Positions 42,484 through 44,688 of a stretch of 44,688 nucleotides of DNA are shown one piece after another. Every line of letters starts with the position of its first letter. The first letter of the stretch is position 1. The DNA comes from JBDIBB01 sp039812685 (lineage in GTDB: Bacteria > Acidobacteriota > Vicinamibacteria > Vicinamibacterales > JAFNAJ01). Under the pieces are notes generated by a model. That model had not been told where the DNA came from and did not search any database. It saw nothing but the letters and a program-made list of their open reading frames with translations. Location: the NCBI GenBank assembly GCA_039812685.1, contig JBDIBB010000019.1, forward strand, positions 1 to 44,688, given 5' to 3'. The position numbers were made by a program, and so were the translations under genes.

Positions 42484-44661
42484 ATGGGTTCTGCCGCGCT
42501 GCGGGAGGCGGTCAAGGTCATCCGCGACTGGAGCATGACGCCCCCCGGGGGGGCCACCAAGGCCTCGCACGCCATCGAGGCCTACGGGAGCCTCGCCTTC
42601 AACGACGGCGTCCAGCGCGCCCGTCTCCCCAAAGAGGTGTATCGCGCCCTGCGGCAGACGATCGAACGCGGTCAGTCGCTGGATGCCGCCGCCGCCGATA
42701 CGGTGGCCACCGCCATGAAGGACTGGGCGGTCGAGCATGGGGCGACGCACTACACGCACTGGTTCCAGCCCATGAGCGGCATCACGGCGGAGCGGCACGA
42801 CAGCTTCCTCACGCCGACCGCCGACGGCAGGGCCATCGCGGAATTCAATGGCAGGGAGCTCATCCGGGGCGAGCCCGACGCCTCCAGCTTTCCCAACGGC
42901 GGCATGCGCTCCACCTTCGAGGCGCGCGGGTACACCGCCTGGGATCCCACCAGTCCGCCCTGGCTGCTGAAGGCCTCTTACGGCTGCACGCTGGTCATCC
43001 CCAGCGCCTTCGTCTCGTGGACGGGCGAGGCGCTGGACAAGAAGACGCCGCTGTTGCGTTCCATCGAGGCGCTGTCGACGCAGGCCCTGCGCGTTCTTCG
43101 GCTGCTGGGCTCTGCGGCCACCCGGGTCCAGGCCACCTGCGGGCCCGAGCAGGAGTACTTCCTGATCGAGCGCACCTTCTATCTGATGCGGCCCGACCTC
43201 ATCAACGCGGGTCGGACGCTGTTCGGGGCCCGCCCTCCCAAGGGTCAGGAGATGGAGGATCAGTACTTCGGCTCGATCCCCGAGCGCGTGCTGGCCTGCA
43301 TGATGGAGGTGGAGGACGAACTCTACAAGTGCGGGGTCCCCGTGCGGACGCGTCACAACGAGGTGGCACCGAGCCAGTACGAGGTCGCGCCGCTCTTCGA
43401 GCACGCCAACGTCGCCATCGATCACCAGATGATGACCATGGAGGTGCTCAAGCGCGTGGCGCCGAAGTTCGGCCTGGCCTGTCTGCTGCACGAGAAGCCG
43501 TTTGCCGGCGTCAACGGGTCGGGCAAGCACCTGAACTGGAGCCTCGCCGACGAATTCGGCAACAACCTGCTGAACCCTGGCGACACGCCCGAGGAGAACA
43601 TCCAGTTCCTGCTCTTCTGCGCCGCGATGCTGCGGGCCGTCGATCGCTTCCAGGGCCTGCTGCGGGCCAGCATCGCCAGCGCCGGCAACGATCACCGGCT
43701 CGGGGCCAACGAGGCGCCACCGGCCATCATCTCGGTCTTCCTCGGCGATCAGCTCACCGAGATCTTCGACCAGATCGAGGCCGGCAACGCGACCGCGGCA
43801 CGGCGCGGCGGCGTGCTCGACACCGGTGCGACCGTGCTGCCCAAGCTCGCCCGCGACGCCGGCGACCGCAACCGGACCAGTCCCTTCGCGTTCACCGGCA
43901 ACAAGTTCGAGTTCCGCGCCGTGTCCTCGAGCCAGAATGCGGCGCTGCCGGCCATCTGCCTCAACCTCGCGATGTCCGAGGCGCTCGATCACATGGCCAC
44001 GGCGCTCGAGGCGGCCGTCGCCGCCGGCGAGCCGCTGGAACGGGCCGTGCGAGCGCTGCTGGCGGCCACGGTGAGGGACCACAAGCGCATCATCTTCAAC
44101 GGCAACGGCTATTCGGACGAATGGCGTGAGGAAGCCGCGCGGCGCGGGCTGCTCAACCTGCGCGACACGGTGGAGGCGCTGCCGCAACTGGTGAGCGCCG
44201 ACGTGCTCTCGACCTTCGAGCGCTATCGCGTGATGAACGGCCGGGAGGTGCGCGCGCGCTACGACGTGGCCATCGAGGCCTACAACAAGACCATCAACGT
44301 GGAAGCGCAGTTGATGGTCCTGATGGCGCACCGCTACATCCTGCCCGCCAGCCTCACCTATCAGACGCAGGTGGCCTCCAACGTCAACGCCGTGAAGGCG
44401 GCCGGCGCCTCGGCCACGGCTGGCGAGCGCATCCTGCGGACGCTCTGCGATCTCAACGACGCGTTCGAGGCCGCCACCGCCGATCTCGCGCGCGCCGTCG
44501 CCCACACCAACGGCTCGCCCGAGAACCACGCGCGCTACGCCCGCGACGAAATCCTGCCGCGGATGGTGCGACTGCGCGACCTCGGCGATCGCATCGAGTG
44601 CGTGCTCCCGTCCGAGAGCTGGCCGTTGCCCACCTATCGCGAGATGCTGTTCATCAAGTGA
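42484..44661 (+). CDS. glnN: glutamine synthetase type III
   Basis: A 725-residue GSIII, which makes glutamine from glutamate, ammonia and ATP. It is much longer than GSI (about 470), as the family requires. Family motifs are 'HYTHWFQPMSGITAERHDSF' followed by 'FNGRELIRGEPDASSFPNGG', the ATP/metal part 'CGPEQEYFLI', and 'RHNEVAPSQYEVAP', 'FAGVNGSGKHLNWSL' and 'GNKFEFRAVSSSQN' with its glutamate-site arginine. The C-terminal helical extension 'YNKTINVEAQLMVLMAHRYI' is typical. The adenylylation tyrosine loop of GSI is absent. An AAGGA ribosome site lies about 9 nt before the ATG. It stands 27 bp from the window end. Confidence 0.97.
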   Translation: MGSAALREAVKVIRDWSMTPPGGATKASHAIEAYGSLAFNDGVQRARLPKEVYRALRQTIERGQSLDAAAADTVATAMKDWAVEHGATHYTHWFQPMSGITAERHDSFLTPTADGRAIAEFNGRELIRGEPDASSFPNGGMRSTFEARGYTAWDPTSPPWLLKASYGCTLVIPSAFVSWTGEALDKKTPLLRSIEALSTQALRVLRLLGSAATRVQATCGPEQEYFLIERTFYLMRPDLINAGRTLFGARPPKGQEMEDQYFGSIPERVLACMMEVEDELYKCGVPVRTRHNEVAPSQYEVAPLFEHANVAIDHQMMTMEVLKRVAPKFGLACLLHEKPFAGVNGSGKHLNWSLADEFGNNLLNPGDTPEENIQFLLFCAAMLRAVDRFQGLLRASIASAGNDHRLGANEAPPAIISVFLGDQLTEIFDQIEAGNATAARRGGVLDTGATVLPKLARDAGDRNRTSPFAFTGNKFEFRAVSSSQNAALPAICLNLAMSEALDHMATALEAAVAAGEPLERAVRALLAATVRDHKRIIFNGNGYSDEWREEAARRGLLNLRDTVEALPQLVSADVLSTFERYRVMNGREVRARYDVAIEAYNKTINVEAQLMVLMAHRYILPASLTYQTQVASNVNAVKAAGASATAGERILRTLCDLNDAFEAATADLARAVAHTNGSPENHARYARDEILPRMVRLRDLGDRIECVLPSESWPLPTYREMLFIK

Positions 44662-44688
44662 CACCGTCGGCGCCCCGTCCCTCACGGG

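Noticed and set aside
1..44688. tRNA, rRNA, CRISPR, insertion sequence or prophage
   Set aside because: No cloverleaf, regularly spaced repeats, transposase or integrase motifs were found by eye in gaps or genes; a tRNAscan and repeat search would settle it.

Overview
The window is a GC-rich (about 70%), densely coded bacterial chromosome segment. It has no rRNA, tRNA, CRISPR array, insertion sequence or prophage that I could recognise. The gene mix includes a type III glutamine synthetase, a two-subunit 2-oxoacid:ferredoxin oxidoreductase with a fused gamma-alpha chain, a DUF362 protein, a Tat-exported metallo-beta-lactamase-fold hydrolase, an orphan C-terminal domain of the BNR/VPS10 type and a MopR/XylR-like sigma-54 activator. 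This fits a soil or sediment Acidobacteriota, perhaps the Vicinamibacteria; that assignment is an inference from gene content, not a phylogeny.

Layout. 1-7.2 kb: the end of a PQQ-type beta-propeller protein, a PLP aminotransferase translationally coupled to a polytopic membrane protein, and a very large membrane histidine kinase with an NtrY-like core. 7.2-10.3 kb (minus strand): pssA and psd for phosphatidylethanolamine, a DUF465 protein, then rimI and tsaB. 10.4-15.1 kb (plus): mutS, an alpha/beta hydrolase, a Yip1-like protein and a DUF2752 protein. 15.2-18.5 kb (minus): anti-sigma/sigma pair, HAD phosphatase, quinone oxidoreductase. 18.6-25.1 kb: MATE and MFS transporters, MBL hydrolase divergent from DUF362, YciI, and a secreted orphan domain. 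25.2-28.7 kb: an orphan FliK-like/FlhB-C-like pair and speA. 28.8-33.1 kb (minus): a 957-residue HEAT/DUF349 protein and an EAL-like/HDOD protein. 33.2-35.6 kb: a type IIA topoisomerase A subunit. 35.6-39.3 kb (minus): an alpha/beta hydrolase, the sigma-54 activator and two small unknown proteins. 39.3-44.7 kb: the 2-oxoacid oxidoreductase operon, divergent from glutamine synthetase III.

The most interesting part is 36.5-39.0 kb. The sigma-54 activator keeps the residues that hold zinc and phenol in MopR. It has a sigma-70-type promoter of its own. Just upstream, an AT-rich gap holds a near-consensus -24/-12 promoter pointing at a 92-residue Cys/His protein, with clustered palindromes 120-170 bp further upstream where enhancer sites are expected. 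I read this as a complete, apparently undescribed aromatic-responsive regulatory unit whose first output is a small protein of unknown function rather than a catabolic operon.

Most other neighbourhoods are housekeeping. Several gene pairs overlap by ATGA or TGATG and are probably translationally coupled.
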